Shown piece by piece: positions 1 through 7,816 of a DNA stretch of 64,000 nt; position 1 is the stretch's first letter, and every line of letters begins with the position of its first letter. A program made the position numbers and the translations under genes. This DNA comes from Phaeobacter cretensis (GTDB lineage Bacteria > Pseudomonadota > Alphaproteobacteria > Rhodobacterales > Rhodobacteraceae), in contig NZ_JBKBEU010000001.1 of assembly GCF_047372505.1 (NCBI RefSeq), positions 2,542,001-2,606,000 on the forward strand, read 5' to 3'. The notes beneath the pieces are model-generated. The model searched no databases, had not been told where the DNA came from, and saw only the letters and a list, made by a program, of their open reading frames with translations.

Positions 1-298
1 TCTTGACGTTATCCTGCATGCCACCGCAGGATCCGATCCGGATCAGGGTTTTGGCGTCATAATCGCGGATCAACTCGTTTACGTAGATCGAGAGTGATGG
101 CATGCCCATGCCACTGCCTTGAATTGTGACCGGATGGCCATTCCAAGTGCCAGAGAAGCCAAGCATCCCACGCACCTCATTTACGAGGCGAACGTCTTTC
201 AGAAATGTCTCAGCAGCCCATTTTGCGCGGTAAGGATCTCCCGGCAACAAAACGGTTTCGGCAATCTCGCCTTTGGCGGCTCCGATATGAACAGTCAT
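1..298 (-). CDS. deoD: Purine-nucleoside phosphorylase DeoD (5' part, cut by window edge)
   Basis: Phosphorolysis of purine (deoxy)nucleosides to base and (deoxy)ribose-1-phosphate in the cytoplasm. The frame is open from an ATG at 298 to the window edge and gives 99 residues. It reads as the N-terminus of the hexameric bacterial PNP family: MTVHIGAAKGEIAETVL at the start, then LLPGDPYRAKW, GSGMGMPS and IRIGSCGG, the phosphate- and nucleoside-binding segments. A good ribosome site (GAGGAC, five bases before the ATG) fixes the start. It lies 23 bases downstream of the H-NS family gene in the same direction, so the two may share a transcript. The C-terminus, including the catalytic Asp region, is outside the window. 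Confidence 0.93.
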   Translation of the reverse strand, partial: MTVHIGAAKGEIAETVLLPGDPYRAKWAAETFLKDVRLVNEVRGMLGFSGTWNGHPVTIQGSGMGMPSLSIYVNELIRDYDAKTLIRIGSCGGMQDNVK

Positions 299-321
299 GG
301 TGCGTCCTCAGCTTTGGAAAA

Positions 322-639
322 TTAGATTTCCAAGTCGGAAATATCAACTCCGGACGTCAGCGCAGCGTGCACCCAATGGGGTTTGCGACCGCGGCCTGTC
401 CAGGTTTCTTCCGGGTTCTGGGGGTTGCGGTATTTTGGAGCTGCTTTAGCTTTCTTCGCAGTTGCCCGGCCATTTCCAGCAATTTCATCCAACGAGAAAC
501 CAAACTTCGCAGCGGCTTCTTCAGCGGCCTTCAGTGCTTCAACGCGCTCACGCTGCTCTGCGTTTTTTAGCGCCTTTTCAACATCTGTCTGCAATTCCAA
601 AAGTTCTTTTCGCGACATCGATGTCAGATCAACGGCCAT
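322..639 (-). CDS. H-NS/HvrA family nucleoid-associated regulator
   Basis: Small DNA-binding protein of the H-NS family, 105 residues. The N-terminal half (about residues 8-45) is charged and helical, rich in Glu, Lys and Ala, and fits the coiled-coil oligomerisation part. The C-terminal half holds the DNA-binding signature TWTGRGRKPHW at residues 79-89, with a basic Ala/Lys linker (60-68) between. The frame extends eight codons further upstream, but GGAGAAG lies just before the Met at 639, so I chose that start. In Rhodobacter the HvrA member of this family modulates light- and oxygen-responsive genes; the target here is unknown. Being followed by deoD and preceded by ecm gives no clear functional hint. 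Confidence 0.88.
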   Translation of the reverse strand: MAVDLTSMSRKELLELQTDVEKALKNAEQRERVEALKAAEEAAAKFGFSLDEIAGNGRATAKKAKAAPKYRNPQNPEETWTGRGRKPHWVHAALTSGVDISDLEI

Positions 640-758
640 TCTCTTCTCCATAAATGAATGCACAACATCATATTTCGAGGTGCATTGGTTTATGATCTTA
701 TTTTCACAGGGATTTCACCAGAAAAATTGCTCAGCTTATTGTTATTTGCGGAAATCCG

Positions 759-2726
759 CTAGTGTGCAGCCGTTTGTGGTTGTTTCGCCAGTTCAACAAT
801 ATCTCCCATGATTGCGTTCAACTCGAAATCCTTGGGTGTGTAAACGCGCGCTACTCCCATCTTTTTCAAACGATCGGCATCATCATCCGGAATGATTCCC
901 CCGACGACGACCGGGACATGCGAGAGACCTGCGTCGTTCATCCGCCCCATCAATTCTTCAATCAGGGGCAGGTGACTGCCGGAGAGGATTGACATGCCAA
1001 CGACATGGGCGTCGTCTTCAATAGCGGAGGCGACTAACTCTTCAGGTGTCATTCGGATCCCATCGTAAGTGATGTCCATGCCGCAGTCTCGGGCGCGGAA
1101 AGCAATTTGCTCAGCGCCGTTGGAATGGCCATCAAGACCGGGTTTGCCGACAAGGAACTTTAGTCTGCGACCAAGTTGGTCGCTGACTGAATTCACCTTT
1201 TCACGTAATTCATCCAAGCCCTCTGTCTGGTTGGAGATTGAGCCAGAAACGCCGGTTGGTCCGCGGTACGTGCCATATACCTTTCGCATTTCTTCAGCCC
1301 ATTCGCCTGTTGTTACACCAACTTTTGCCGCTGCAATAGACGGTGGCATGATGTTTGCACCTTGTTGGGCTGCTTTACGCAAATCAGCCAAAGCCTGTTC
1401 CACTGCGCTTGCATCTCGCTCCTGTCGCCAGAGATTCAGACGGTTGATCTGTTCCTGCTCTACCGCCGGATCTACCACCATAATGCCACCATCTTCGGTT
1501 TGCAGGGGGGAGGGCTCACCGTCTGTCCATTTATTGACGCCAACAACAATGGTCTCATTGCGTTCAATCCGATTCAGACGTTCGGCGTTGGACTCGACGA
1601 GGCGGCCTTTCATATAGTCGATGGCGGCAACAGCACCGCCCATGCTGTCGAGTGTGGCCAGCTCAGTGCGTGCGCCCTCTTTTAACGCTTCAACCTTGGT
1701 ATCTACCGCCTTATTTCCCTCGAATAGATCATCATATTCGAGCAAATCGGTTTCATAGGCCAGGATCTGTTGCATCCGCATTGACCATTGCTGATCCCAA
1801 GGGCGAGGGAGGCCAAGCGCTTCATTCCAAGCCGGAAGCTGCACGGCACGAGCGCGTGCTTTCTTCGAGAGTGTAACGGCGAGCATTTCGATTAGGATAC
1901 GGTAAACGTTGTTTTCGGGCTGTTGCTCGGTAAGGCCCAGCGAATTTACCTGCACCCCATAACGGAAGCGCCGGAATTTTGGATCACTGACGCCATAACG
2001 CTTCTCACAAATCTCATCCCATAAATCGACGAATGCGCGCATTTTGCACATCTCGGTCACAAACCGGATGCCTGCATTTACGAAGAAAGAAATGCGCCCG
2101 ACCATCGCTGGGAAATCCTCTGGTGCGATCCGCGGTCTCAACTCGTCCAGCACAGACTGCGCGGTCGCCAATGCGAAGGCCAATTCTTGCTCTGGCGTGG
2201 CTCCAGCCTCCTGAAGATGGTAGGAGCACACGTTCATCGGGTTCCACTTCGGTACGTTAGTGTAGCAATACTCTGCCACATCCGCGATCATCTTAAGGCT
2301 GGGTTTGGGCGGGCAGACATATGTGCCGCGGGAGAGGTATTCCTTGATCAGGTCGTTTTGTACCGTGCCTTGCAACTTGGCCACATCGGCACCTTGCTCC
2401 TCAGCTACGGCAATATAGAGCGATAGCAACCATGGCGCTGTGGCGTTGATCGTCATGGAGGTATTCATCTGTTCCAGCGGGATCTGGTCGAACAATGTTC
2501 GCATGTCGCCTAAGTGGCCGACCGGTACACCGACCTTGCCTACTTCGCCGCGTGCCAGCACGTGGTCGCTATCGTATCCCGTTTGGGTCGGCAGGTCGAA
2601 GGCCACAGAAAGGCCGGTTTGCCCTTTTGCTAGATTGCTGCGGTAAAGTTCATTGGATGCGCTGGCGGTCGAATGACCGGCATAGGTGCGGATCAGCCAA
2701 GGGCGGTCTTTTTGCGTCTGCGGCAT
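759..2726 (-). CDS. ecm: Ethylmalonyl-CoA mutase (coenzyme B12-dependent)
   Basis: Isomerises (2R)-ethylmalonyl-CoA to (2S)-methylsuccinyl-CoA in the ethylmalonyl-CoA pathway for acetyl-CoA assimilation. The 655-residue chain has the mutase barrel first (about 1-500; RTYAGHSTA near 13, a conserved substrate-side segment) and a B12-binding domain last: DGHSNG at 532-537 with the cobalt-ligating His534, SIL at 579-581 and VGG at 608-610. The length (about 655, single chain) fits Ecm better than the roughly 710-residue methylmalonyl-CoA mutase, and ccr, the enzyme making its substrate precursor, lies 2 kb away. GGGAG lies before the ATG. A generic methylmalonyl-CoA mutase annotation cannot be fully excluded from sequence alone. 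Confidence 0.9.
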   Translation of the reverse strand: MPQTQKDRPWLIRTYAGHSTASASNELYRSNLAKGQTGLSVAFDLPTQTGYDSDHVLARGEVGKVGVPVGHLGDMRTLFDQIPLEQMNTSMTINATAPWLLSLYIAVAEEQGADVAKLQGTVQNDLIKEYLSRGTYVCPPKPSLKMIADVAEYCYTNVPKWNPMNVCSYHLQEAGATPEQELAFALATAQSVLDELRPRIAPEDFPAMVGRISFFVNAGIRFVTEMCKMRAFVDLWDEICEKRYGVSDPKFRRFRYGVQVNSLGLTEQQPENNVYRILIEMLAVTLSKKARARAVQLPAWNEALGLPRPWDQQWSMRMQQILAYETDLLEYDDLFEGNKAVDTKVEALKEGARTELATLDSMGGAVAAIDYMKGRLVESNAERLNRIERNETIVVGVNKWTDGEPSPLQTEDGGIMVVDPAVEQEQINRLNLWRQERDASAVEQALADLRKAAQQGANIMPPSIAAAKVGVTTGEWAEEMRKVYGTYRGPTGVSGSISNQTEGLDELREKVNSVSDQLGRRLKFLVGKPGLDGHSNGAEQIAFRARDCGMDITYDGIRMTPEELVASAIEDDAHVVGMSILSGSHLPLIEELMGRMNDAGLSHVPVVVGGIIPDDDADRLKKMGVARVYTPKDFELNAIMGDIVELAKQPQTAAH

Positions 2727-3104
2727 TATCAGCTCCCGATCGAGGTGTTGGTAATTATGTTTCGATTTTAGGATCTAAATAGTAATTATTGACCCTTGTC
2801 AATTCGCTGCATTGCGGCATTGCCTCGACTGCATTCGACACGGTGCTTTCGCTACAATTCTTATTGTGCCTCATGCGTGTGGTCGCCCCCCTGAGACACC
2901 TGGCGTCTGGTCGAGTTATTCATGCCAATGATTAACTAAATTTCTGCTACGCTGTCGTCCCGTATGCGGTGATCGGCGAATTGCGTGCGGGCGCCGGATG
3001 GTACAGGATCTGGTTGGTCATACACTCTTATCCGACAGTCAATACCACATACCGAGTTCAGCAAAGTGCTTGTAACGGTGCTGAGCATGGGAAAGGGTTA
3101 GAGA
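2727..3104. other. Divergent intergenic region between ecm and the acyltransferase gene
   Basis: About 380 bases with no convincing gene; the short open frames running into it are out-of-frame overlaps of the acyltransferase. It must hold the ecm promoter (minus strand) and the acyltransferase promoter (plus strand). The only structure I see is the palindrome at 2788-2803 overlapping a TTGACA hexamer on the minus strand. The remainder, 2810-3090, shows no strong repeat or hairpin. Confidence 0.6.
2788..2803 (-). promoter_or_regulatory. Palindrome overlapping a likely ecm -35 box
   Basis: ATTGAC-CCTT-GTCAAT is a perfect inverted repeat with 6-base arms. Read on the minus strand, toward ecm, it contains a consensus -35 hexamer TTGACA (plus-strand bases 2797-2802), 71 bases upstream of the ecm start codon. 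A matching -10 is weak (TATTTA-like, about 15 bases on). Overlap of an operator-like dyad with the -35 is the arrangement expected for a repressor site; the binding protein is unknown. Confidence 0.4.
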
Positions 3105-4535
3105 ATGATGCAGACCGTGGAAGTCCCGCTTTGGCTGTTTTTGCTGATCGTGCTGTTTGCTACGATCACCTTTGCCTCCCACTTTCTCTTTCCATCCGTC
3201 CGGTGGTTTTTTCGCCATCGTTTGGAACGTGCCGTAGAGCGGTTGAACCGCCGTCTTGAGCGGCCGATCCAGCCGTTCAAACTGGCACGGCGCTATGACA
3301 TGATTCAGCGACTGATCTACGATCCTCAGGTAGCACAGGGCGTGGCGGATCATGCGCGCGCGCAAGGTGTCCCGGAAAACGTGGCTTTTGAAGAAGCCCG
3401 ACGTTACGCGCGGGAAATCGTACCATCATTTTCTGCAGTGGCTTACTTCAGTATCGCGATCCGTCTTGCACGATTTCTGTCGAACGCAATCTACAGGGTT
3501 CGCCTTGGTCATATGGATGAGGCGGCGATCGAGGCCATCGATCCGGACGCTACGGTGGTGTTTGTGATGAATCACCGCTCCAACATGGACTATGTGTTGA
3601 TCACCTATCTCGTGGCAGATCGGTCGGCTTTATCTTATGCCGTCGGCGAATGGGCGCGGGTGTGGCCATTGTCGCGATTGATCCGCGCTATGGGTGCCTA
3701 TTTCATCCGGCGTAAATCACGCAATGATCTCTACCGCCGTGTTCTTGCGACATACGTACGCTTAGCAACACAGGGAGGGGTCACCCAGGCAATCTTCCCC
3801 GAAGGCGGCTTGAGTCTGGATGGAGCCCTAGCAGAACCAAAAATTGGGTTGCTGAAATACATCGTCGACGGCCAAGTTGCGCAGGAGGAAGATGGCCGTG
3901 ATGTAGTCTTCGTGCCGGTCGCATTGAATTACGACCGCGTCCTTGAGGATAATGTTCTGACATCTGCGGCAAAGTCTGGCGACAGGCGCTTTCGCGCCCG
4001 AATCCATGTCGTTGCGATCCGCTTGTTGCGCCAGCTGCTGTTGTTGGTAACCGGACGTTACCACAGGTTTGGCTATGCAGCAGTCAGTTTTGGTCGCCCG
4101 CTTAGTCTTCAGGACTTCAGATCACAGAAGGGAGGCAGGGATACGCCGACGGTGTTGGCGCAGGAGTTGATGGGGAGGATAGGGGAATGTGTCCCCGTCC
4201 TGCCGGTGTCCCTGCTGGCTGCAGCAATGACGGGTGTACTGGAGGGGGCAAACCCGCTTAGCCGCTCTGAAATAAAACAGGCCATGGACGGTTTGCTTGA
4301 ACAAATACCGTACGCCTATATCCACACCCCCCACGAAAGCCGGGAGTATGCCGCAGAAGTGGCACTACGTGAGTTGGTAACGAGGGGAGTTCTGCAGGAG
4401 CGGGACGGCCATTTTCAGATAGCACCGAAACAGCGTGATCTACTGATTTTTTATGCGAATGCTATTCGGCACCTGATCCCAGATCCACTGGGTAAGGATC
4501 CCGAAAGCGCAAGAAATGCTGCGCGCGCAAAGTAA
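3105..4535 (+). CDS. PlsB-like glycerol-3-phosphate/1-acyl-glycerol-3-phosphate acyltransferase
   Basis: Membrane-bound acyltransferase of the PlsB/PlsC/GPAT superfamily, 476 residues. A hydrophobic segment at about 8-28 anchors it. The catalytic H-x4-D motif is HRSNMD, His157 to Asp162, preceded by VMN; the substrate-binding FPEGGLS is at 231-237. The length lies between PlsC (about 250) and E. coli PlsB (about 800), and the C-terminal 200 residues resemble GPAT tails. It would acylate glycerol phosphate or lysophosphatidate in phospholipid synthesis. It sits between ecm and ccr, 130 bases ahead of ccr, and may be co-transcribed with it. Whether acyl-ACP or acyl-CoA is the donor cannot be read from the sequence. 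Confidence 0.82.
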   Translation: MMQTVEVPLWLFLLIVLFATITFASHFLFPSVRWFFRHRLERAVERLNRRLERPIQPFKLARRYDMIQRLIYDPQVAQGVADHARAQGVPENVAFEEARRYAREIVPSFSAVAYFSIAIRLARFLSNAIYRVRLGHMDEAAIEAIDPDATVVFVMNHRSNMDYVLITYLVADRSALSYAVGEWARVWPLSRLIRAMGAYFIRRKSRNDLYRRVLATYVRLATQGGVTQAIFPEGGLSLDGALAEPKIGLLKYIVDGQVAQEEDGRDVVFVPVALNYDRVLEDNVLTSAAKSGDRRFRARIHVVAIRLLRQLLLLVTGRYHRFGYAAVSFGRPLSLQDFRSQKGGRDTPTVLAQELMGRIGECVPVLPVSLLAAAMTGVLEGANPLSRSEIKQAMDGLLEQIPYAYIHTPHESREYAAEVALRELVTRGVLQERDGHFQIAPKQRDLLIFYANAIRHLIPDPLGKDPESARNAARAK

Positions 4536-4548
4536 ATTGCTGCACTCG

Positions 4549-4580
4549 TTGGGTTATAAAATTACCCAAAAAGAGTAATT
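4549..4580. promoter_or_regulatory. Two overlapping AT-rich inverted repeats upstream of ccr
   Basis: TTGGGT-N9-ACCCAA (4549-4569) overlaps AATTAC-N9-GTAATT (4560-4580); both have perfect 6-base arms. They lie 86-117 bases before the ccr start and just after the acyltransferase stop. They could be an operator for ccr, or the first could act as a weak terminator for the upstream gene; the low GC content of the arms argues for the operator reading. Confidence 0.35.
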
Positions 4581-4665
4581 GTTGTTGCATTGTTGCTTGT
4601 TGAATCCTATTCCGTATGTGGAAGCTACGATTCTGCATCGCGGCAAACAGCAAAAGGAGGCCAGC

Positions 4666-5946
4666 ATGGCTTTGGACACGCAAAATGGCGCCCTCTCATA
4701 CGAGGCCCCTGAAAAAGAACTCTATGAAATCGGTGAGCTGCCGCCGATGGGATACGTTCCACAGAAAATGTACGCGTGGACCATCCGCAAGGAACGTCAT
4801 GGCAACCCGGATACTGCGATGGTGCAGGAGGTAGTCGACGTTCCCAAGCTGGACAGCCACGATGTGCTGGTCCTCGTTATGGCGGCGGGCGTGAACTACA
4901 ATGGCGTTTGGGCGGCGCTTGGTACGCCGATCAGCCCGTTCGATGGCCATGGCGCACCATTTCATATAGCAGGATCCGATGCGTCAGGCATTGTATGGGC
5001 AGTCGGGGATAAGGTGAAGCGTTGGAAGGTCGGCGATGAAGTTGTGATTCATTGCAACCAGGATGACGGCGACGATGAGGAATGCAACGGCGGCGATCCT
5101 ATGTATTCACCCAGCCAGCGTATCTGGGGATATGAGACACCGGACGGCTCCTTTGCACAATTCACCAACGTACAATCACAGCAATTGATGCCGCGGCCCA
5201 AGCATCTGACTTGGGAAGAAAGCGCTTGCTACACGCTGACCCTGGCTACGGCCTATCGGATGCTGTTTGGACATGAGCCGCATGATCTAAAGCCGGGACA
5301 AAACGTTCTGGTATGGGGAGCGTCCGGCGGTTTGGGATCATATGCGATCCAATTGATCAATACCGCGGGTGCGAATGCTATCGGTGTGATCTCGGACGAA
5401 AGTAAACGCGACTTTGTCATGGGATTGGGTGCCAAGGGTGTCATCAATCGCAAAGATTTTGATTGCTGGGGTCAGCTCCCCACTGTGAACACGCCTGAAT
5501 ATGCAAACTGGTTCAAGGAAGCGCGCAAATTTGGCAAAGCCGTCTGGGAGATTACTGGCAAAGGTGTGAATGTTGACATGGTCTTCGAACACCCCGGTGA
5601 GAGCACCTTCCCGGTCTCGACCTTCGTCTGCAAAAAAGGCGGTATGGTCGTCATCTGCGCAGGTACAACCGGGTATAATCTAACTTTTGACGTGCGCTAT
5701 ATGTGGATGCACCAGAAGCGTCTTCAGGGGTCACATTTCGCACATCTGAAACAGGCTGCTGCGGCCAACAAATTGATGGTAGAGCGTCGTTTGGATCCAT
5801 GCATGTCTGAGGTGTTCTCGTGGTCGGATCTGCCTGAAGCACATATGAAGATGCTGCGCAACGAGCACAAACCGGGCAATATGTCTGTTCTGGTTCAAGC
5901 GCCGCGCACTGGCTTGCGCACACTCGAGGATGTGTTGGCGAGGTAA
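4666..5946 (+). CDS. ccr: Crotonyl-CoA carboxylase/reductase
   Basis: NADPH-dependent reductive carboxylation of crotonyl-CoA to (2S)-ethylmalonyl-CoA, the signature step of the ethylmalonyl-CoA pathway. The 426-residue protein is a medium-chain dehydrogenase: N-terminal GroES-like substrate domain, then a Rossmann fold with VWGASGGLGSYA at about 216-227 binding NADPH. The N-terminus (YEIGELPPMGYVP) and the length match the Ccr family (about 425-430). The open frame extends 29 codons further up from a TTG, but AAAAGGAGG stands five bases before the ATG at 4666, which settles the start. ecm lies upstream on the other strand and luxR follows on the same strand after a terminator. Confidence 0.96.
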   Translation: MALDTQNGALSYEAPEKELYEIGELPPMGYVPQKMYAWTIRKERHGNPDTAMVQEVVDVPKLDSHDVLVLVMAAGVNYNGVWAALGTPISPFDGHGAPFHIAGSDASGIVWAVGDKVKRWKVGDEVVIHCNQDDGDDEECNGGDPMYSPSQRIWGYETPDGSFAQFTNVQSQQLMPRPKHLTWEESACYTLTLATAYRMLFGHEPHDLKPGQNVLVWGASGGLGSYAIQLINTAGANAIGVISDESKRDFVMGLGAKGVINRKDFDCWGQLPTVNTPEYANWFKEARKFGKAVWEITGKGVNVDMVFEHPGESTFPVSTFVCKKGGMVVICAGTTGYNLTFDVRYMWMHQKRLQGSHFAHLKQAAAANKLMVERRLDPCMSEVFSWSDLPEAHMKMLRNEHKPGNMSVLVQAPRTGLRTLEDVLAR

Positions 5947-6251
5947 GTACGCTTCTTAAGTCAGACACTGAGTAACACCCGCCAGTAGCGCTGTGCGTCT
6001 GGCGGGTTTTTGTTTCCTGAAAGTTTTTGTGTTACTTGTATGTGCAGCAAGACATGGTGGGAAGTTGCGCGCCAATAGGGCCGAGTTTTTCGGCAGCGCT
6101 ATAGATTGTGGATAACAAAAAGTAGCTCGTTATGAGGTCTTGCCGTTGACGCTGCATCGGTGATCGCGGCACAAAGACATGATGGCTGTGTACTCTATCC
6201 GCAAGAGCACGGCTATTCTGCGCAAGCAACAAGTGAGACTTCAGGGAATTT
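5947..6251. other. Intergenic region between ccr and luxR
   Basis: About 305 bases. It holds the ccr terminator at 5978-6011 and then roughly 240 bases ahead of luxR. In that part I see a weak 5-base hairpin (GCCGA-GTTTT-TCGGC, 6080-6094) and no convincing lux box or gene. Confidence 0.5.
5978..6011 (+). terminator. Rho-independent terminator of ccr
   Basis: CCCGCCAG (5978-5985) pairs perfectly with CTGGCGGG (5999-6006) around a 13-base loop, followed by five T. It ends the ccr transcript and separates it from luxR. Confidence 0.9.
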
Positions 6252-6971
6252 ATGGCGACAAAAGTTAATCTTGATCTGATCCTTGAGGTATTAGACGCCA
6301 CAACTTCGGTTGATGGGTTGCAGGAGATCATTCAGCGTGTGTGCGACACGTTTGACGTCGACCACGCGATGTACCACTGGGTTGATAGCGCCGGGGACCA
6401 CTATCATTTCGGCACTTATTCGCAGGAGTGGGTCGAGCGGTATCAGGAAAAATCCTACGTGCGCGCCGATCCAGTCATCATCGGATGTTATCAGCGGTTT
6501 CACCCGGTCGACTGGCGTCGTCTTGACTGGTCGTCGAAACCAGCCCGCGAATTTATGCAAGACGCGCTGGCACATGATGTGGGGAACCAGGGCTATTCAA
6601 TCCCGATCCGCGGCCCTAATGGGCAATTCGCGTTGTTCACCGTCAGCCATAACTGCGACGATGAAGCATGGACAAAGTTTATCGACAAACATAGCCGAGA
6701 TCTGATCCTGATCGGCCACTATTTCAATCGCAAAGCGCTGGAATTCGAGCCTGATCGCAGCCCTGAGCATGTACAACCTTTATCCCCAAGAGAGATCGAT
6801 GCACTTACACTGCTCGCTATGGGGTACAGTCGCGCTCAGGTCGCAAAGACGCTCACAATATCTGAACATACACTTCGTGTTTACATCGAGAGTGCCCGAT
6901 TCAAATTGGGGGCTATCAATACGACGCATGCAATTGCCCGAGCATTGAGTCTTGGATTGATCATCATCTAA
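6252..6971 (+). CDS. LuxR-family quorum-sensing transcriptional regulator
   Basis: Acyl-homoserine-lactone-responsive regulator, 239 residues. The N-terminal autoinducer-binding domain covers about 20-165, with the family's aromatic pocket residues in DHAMYHWVD and the W-x3-Y pattern in EWVERY, followed by YVRADPVI. The C-terminal LuxR helix-turn-helix runs from LSPREIDAL (about 178) to the end, with the recognition helix around TISEHTLRVYIESARFKL. AGGGAATTT precedes the ATG. It lies 94 bases ahead of luxI in the same direction, the usual cognate pair arrangement. Whether it activates or represses luxI is not visible. Confidence 0.95.
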   Translation: MATKVNLDLILEVLDATTSVDGLQEIIQRVCDTFDVDHAMYHWVDSAGDHYHFGTYSQEWVERYQEKSYVRADPVIIGCYQRFHPVDWRRLDWSSKPAREFMQDALAHDVGNQGYSIPIRGPNGQFALFTVSHNCDDEAWTKFIDKHSRDLILIGHYFNRKALEFEPDRSPEHVQPLSPREIDALTLLAMGYSRAQVAKTLTISEHTLRVYIESARFKLGAINTTHAIARALSLGLIII

Positions 6972-7031
6972 AGCATTGAAGCCGCTGGCAATCATTAACC
7001 TTATAGTTGAAATTCTTTTCTAGTCGTAATC

Positions 7032-7061
7032 TGGTCCCACTTTTCTATCTAAAGGGGACTA
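7032..7061 (+). promoter_or_regulatory. Hairpin that could mask the luxI ribosome site
   Basis: TGGTCCC (7032-7038) can pair with GGGACTA (7055-7061) including one G-U pair, around a 16-base loop. The second arm contains three of the four G of the Shine-Dalgarno sequence AAAGGGG (7051-7057) that serves the luxI ATG at 7066. If formed in the mRNA it would limit luxI translation. A looser dyad, TTAAC-N6-GTTGA at 6995-7010, is the only lux-box-like element nearby and is weak. Confidence 0.4.
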
Positions 7062-7065
7062 AATT

Positions 7066-7707
7066 ATGCTTCGCTATGTATATGCACACGACTTGAATAA
7101 GCACCGTGATCTGGCCCGTTCGATGTTCGTCGATCGCGCAGATCAATTTAAAGCGCGCTTGGGTTGGGACGTCTCGGTGAATGCTTTGGGTGAAGAGCGA
7201 GATGAATATGACGCGCTCAACCCTTTGTATGTGATCTGGGAGCAGCCCGATGGAAGCCATGGTGGCTCAATGCGCTTTTTACCCTCTACCGGCCCGATCA
7301 TGGTAAACGACGTTTTCCCTGAGCTAACGGGGGGTGAGATGATCCGTAGCCCGTTGATTTGGGAGTGCACACGGTTTTGCCTATCGCGCAATGCAAGCGG
7401 CAATGTTGCCGGCGCGCTGACACTGGCCGGGTTAGAGATCATGCGAAACTTCAATATAGCGCATTTCGCGGGGGTGTTTGACCGCCGTATGGTGCGGATC
7501 TATCGCTCGCTTGGATTCAGCCCTGAGGTGGTGGGAACAATAGGTGAGGGACGTGATCGAATTTGTCTCGGGCTGTGGGACTATTCAGCCGAGGCCTATC
7601 ACCGCGTTGCCCAGCGTGCGGGGATTCAGCCGGAGTTATCGGCGATGTGGTTTGATCGCTCGTTTGGTGGGACATGGCAACCGGATCCGGTTGCCCTGAC
7701 TGGCTAA
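7066..7707 (+). CDS. LuxI-family acyl-homoserine-lactone synthase
   Basis: Makes an N-acyl-homoserine lactone from S-adenosylmethionine and acyl-ACP. The 213-residue chain keeps the invariant residues at nearly canonical positions: Arg24, Phe28, Trp34, Asp46, Asp49, Arg70 (in SMRFLP), Glu100 and Arg103 (in WECTRF). AAAGGGG lies eight bases before the ATG. It follows luxR, its probable receptor gene. Acyl-chain length cannot be read reliably from the sequence. The helicase gene starts 109 bases downstream behind a GC-rich hairpin. Confidence 0.96.
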   Translation: MLRYVYAHDLNKHRDLARSMFVDRADQFKARLGWDVSVNALGEERDEYDALNPLYVIWEQPDGSHGGSMRFLPSTGPIMVNDVFPELTGGEMIRSPLIWECTRFCLSRNASGNVAGALTLAGLEIMRNFNIAHFAGVFDRRMVRIYRSLGFSPEVVGTIGEGRDRICLGLWDYSAEAYHRVAQRAGIQPELSAMWFDRSFGGTWQPDPVALTG

Positions 7708-7768
7708 CTAAAACGGGATGACTACTCAGGTCGAGCTAACCTGATATGAGCCTAAACAAGGCCAGGCT

Positions 7769-7796
7769 GGGCCGTCTGCTCTGGTGCAGCCGGCCC
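7769..7796 (+). terminator. GC-rich hairpin downstream of luxI
   Basis: GGGCCG (7769-7774) pairs with CGGCCC (7791-7796) around 16 bases. There is no T-run after it, so termination is uncertain; it may only be an mRNA 3' structure between luxI and the helicase gene. Confidence 0.3.
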
Positions 7797-7816
7797 GGCG
7801 CCTGTAGGGTCCCGAT

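Noticed and set aside
30..47. Cluster of GATC/GGATCC near the left edge
   Set aside because: It is inside the deoD coding sequence and is explained by codons; GATC is common throughout the window.
1069..1617. Antisense open frame (182 codons) over ecm
   Set aside because: Covers conserved ecm coding sequence and shows low-complexity Ser/Arg composition.
2969..3365. Short open frames between ecm and the acyltransferase gene
   Set aside because: No ribosome site, no domain, and they run out of frame into the acyltransferase gene.
6080..6094. Small hairpin GCCGA-GTTTT-TCGGC upstream of luxR
   Set aside because: Five pairs only; about the level expected by chance in this GC content.
6995..7010. 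Possible lux box TTAAC-N6-GTTGA upstream of luxI
   Set aside because: Only four of five arm positions pair and the length differs from the usual 18-20 base lux box; not strong enough to list as a site.
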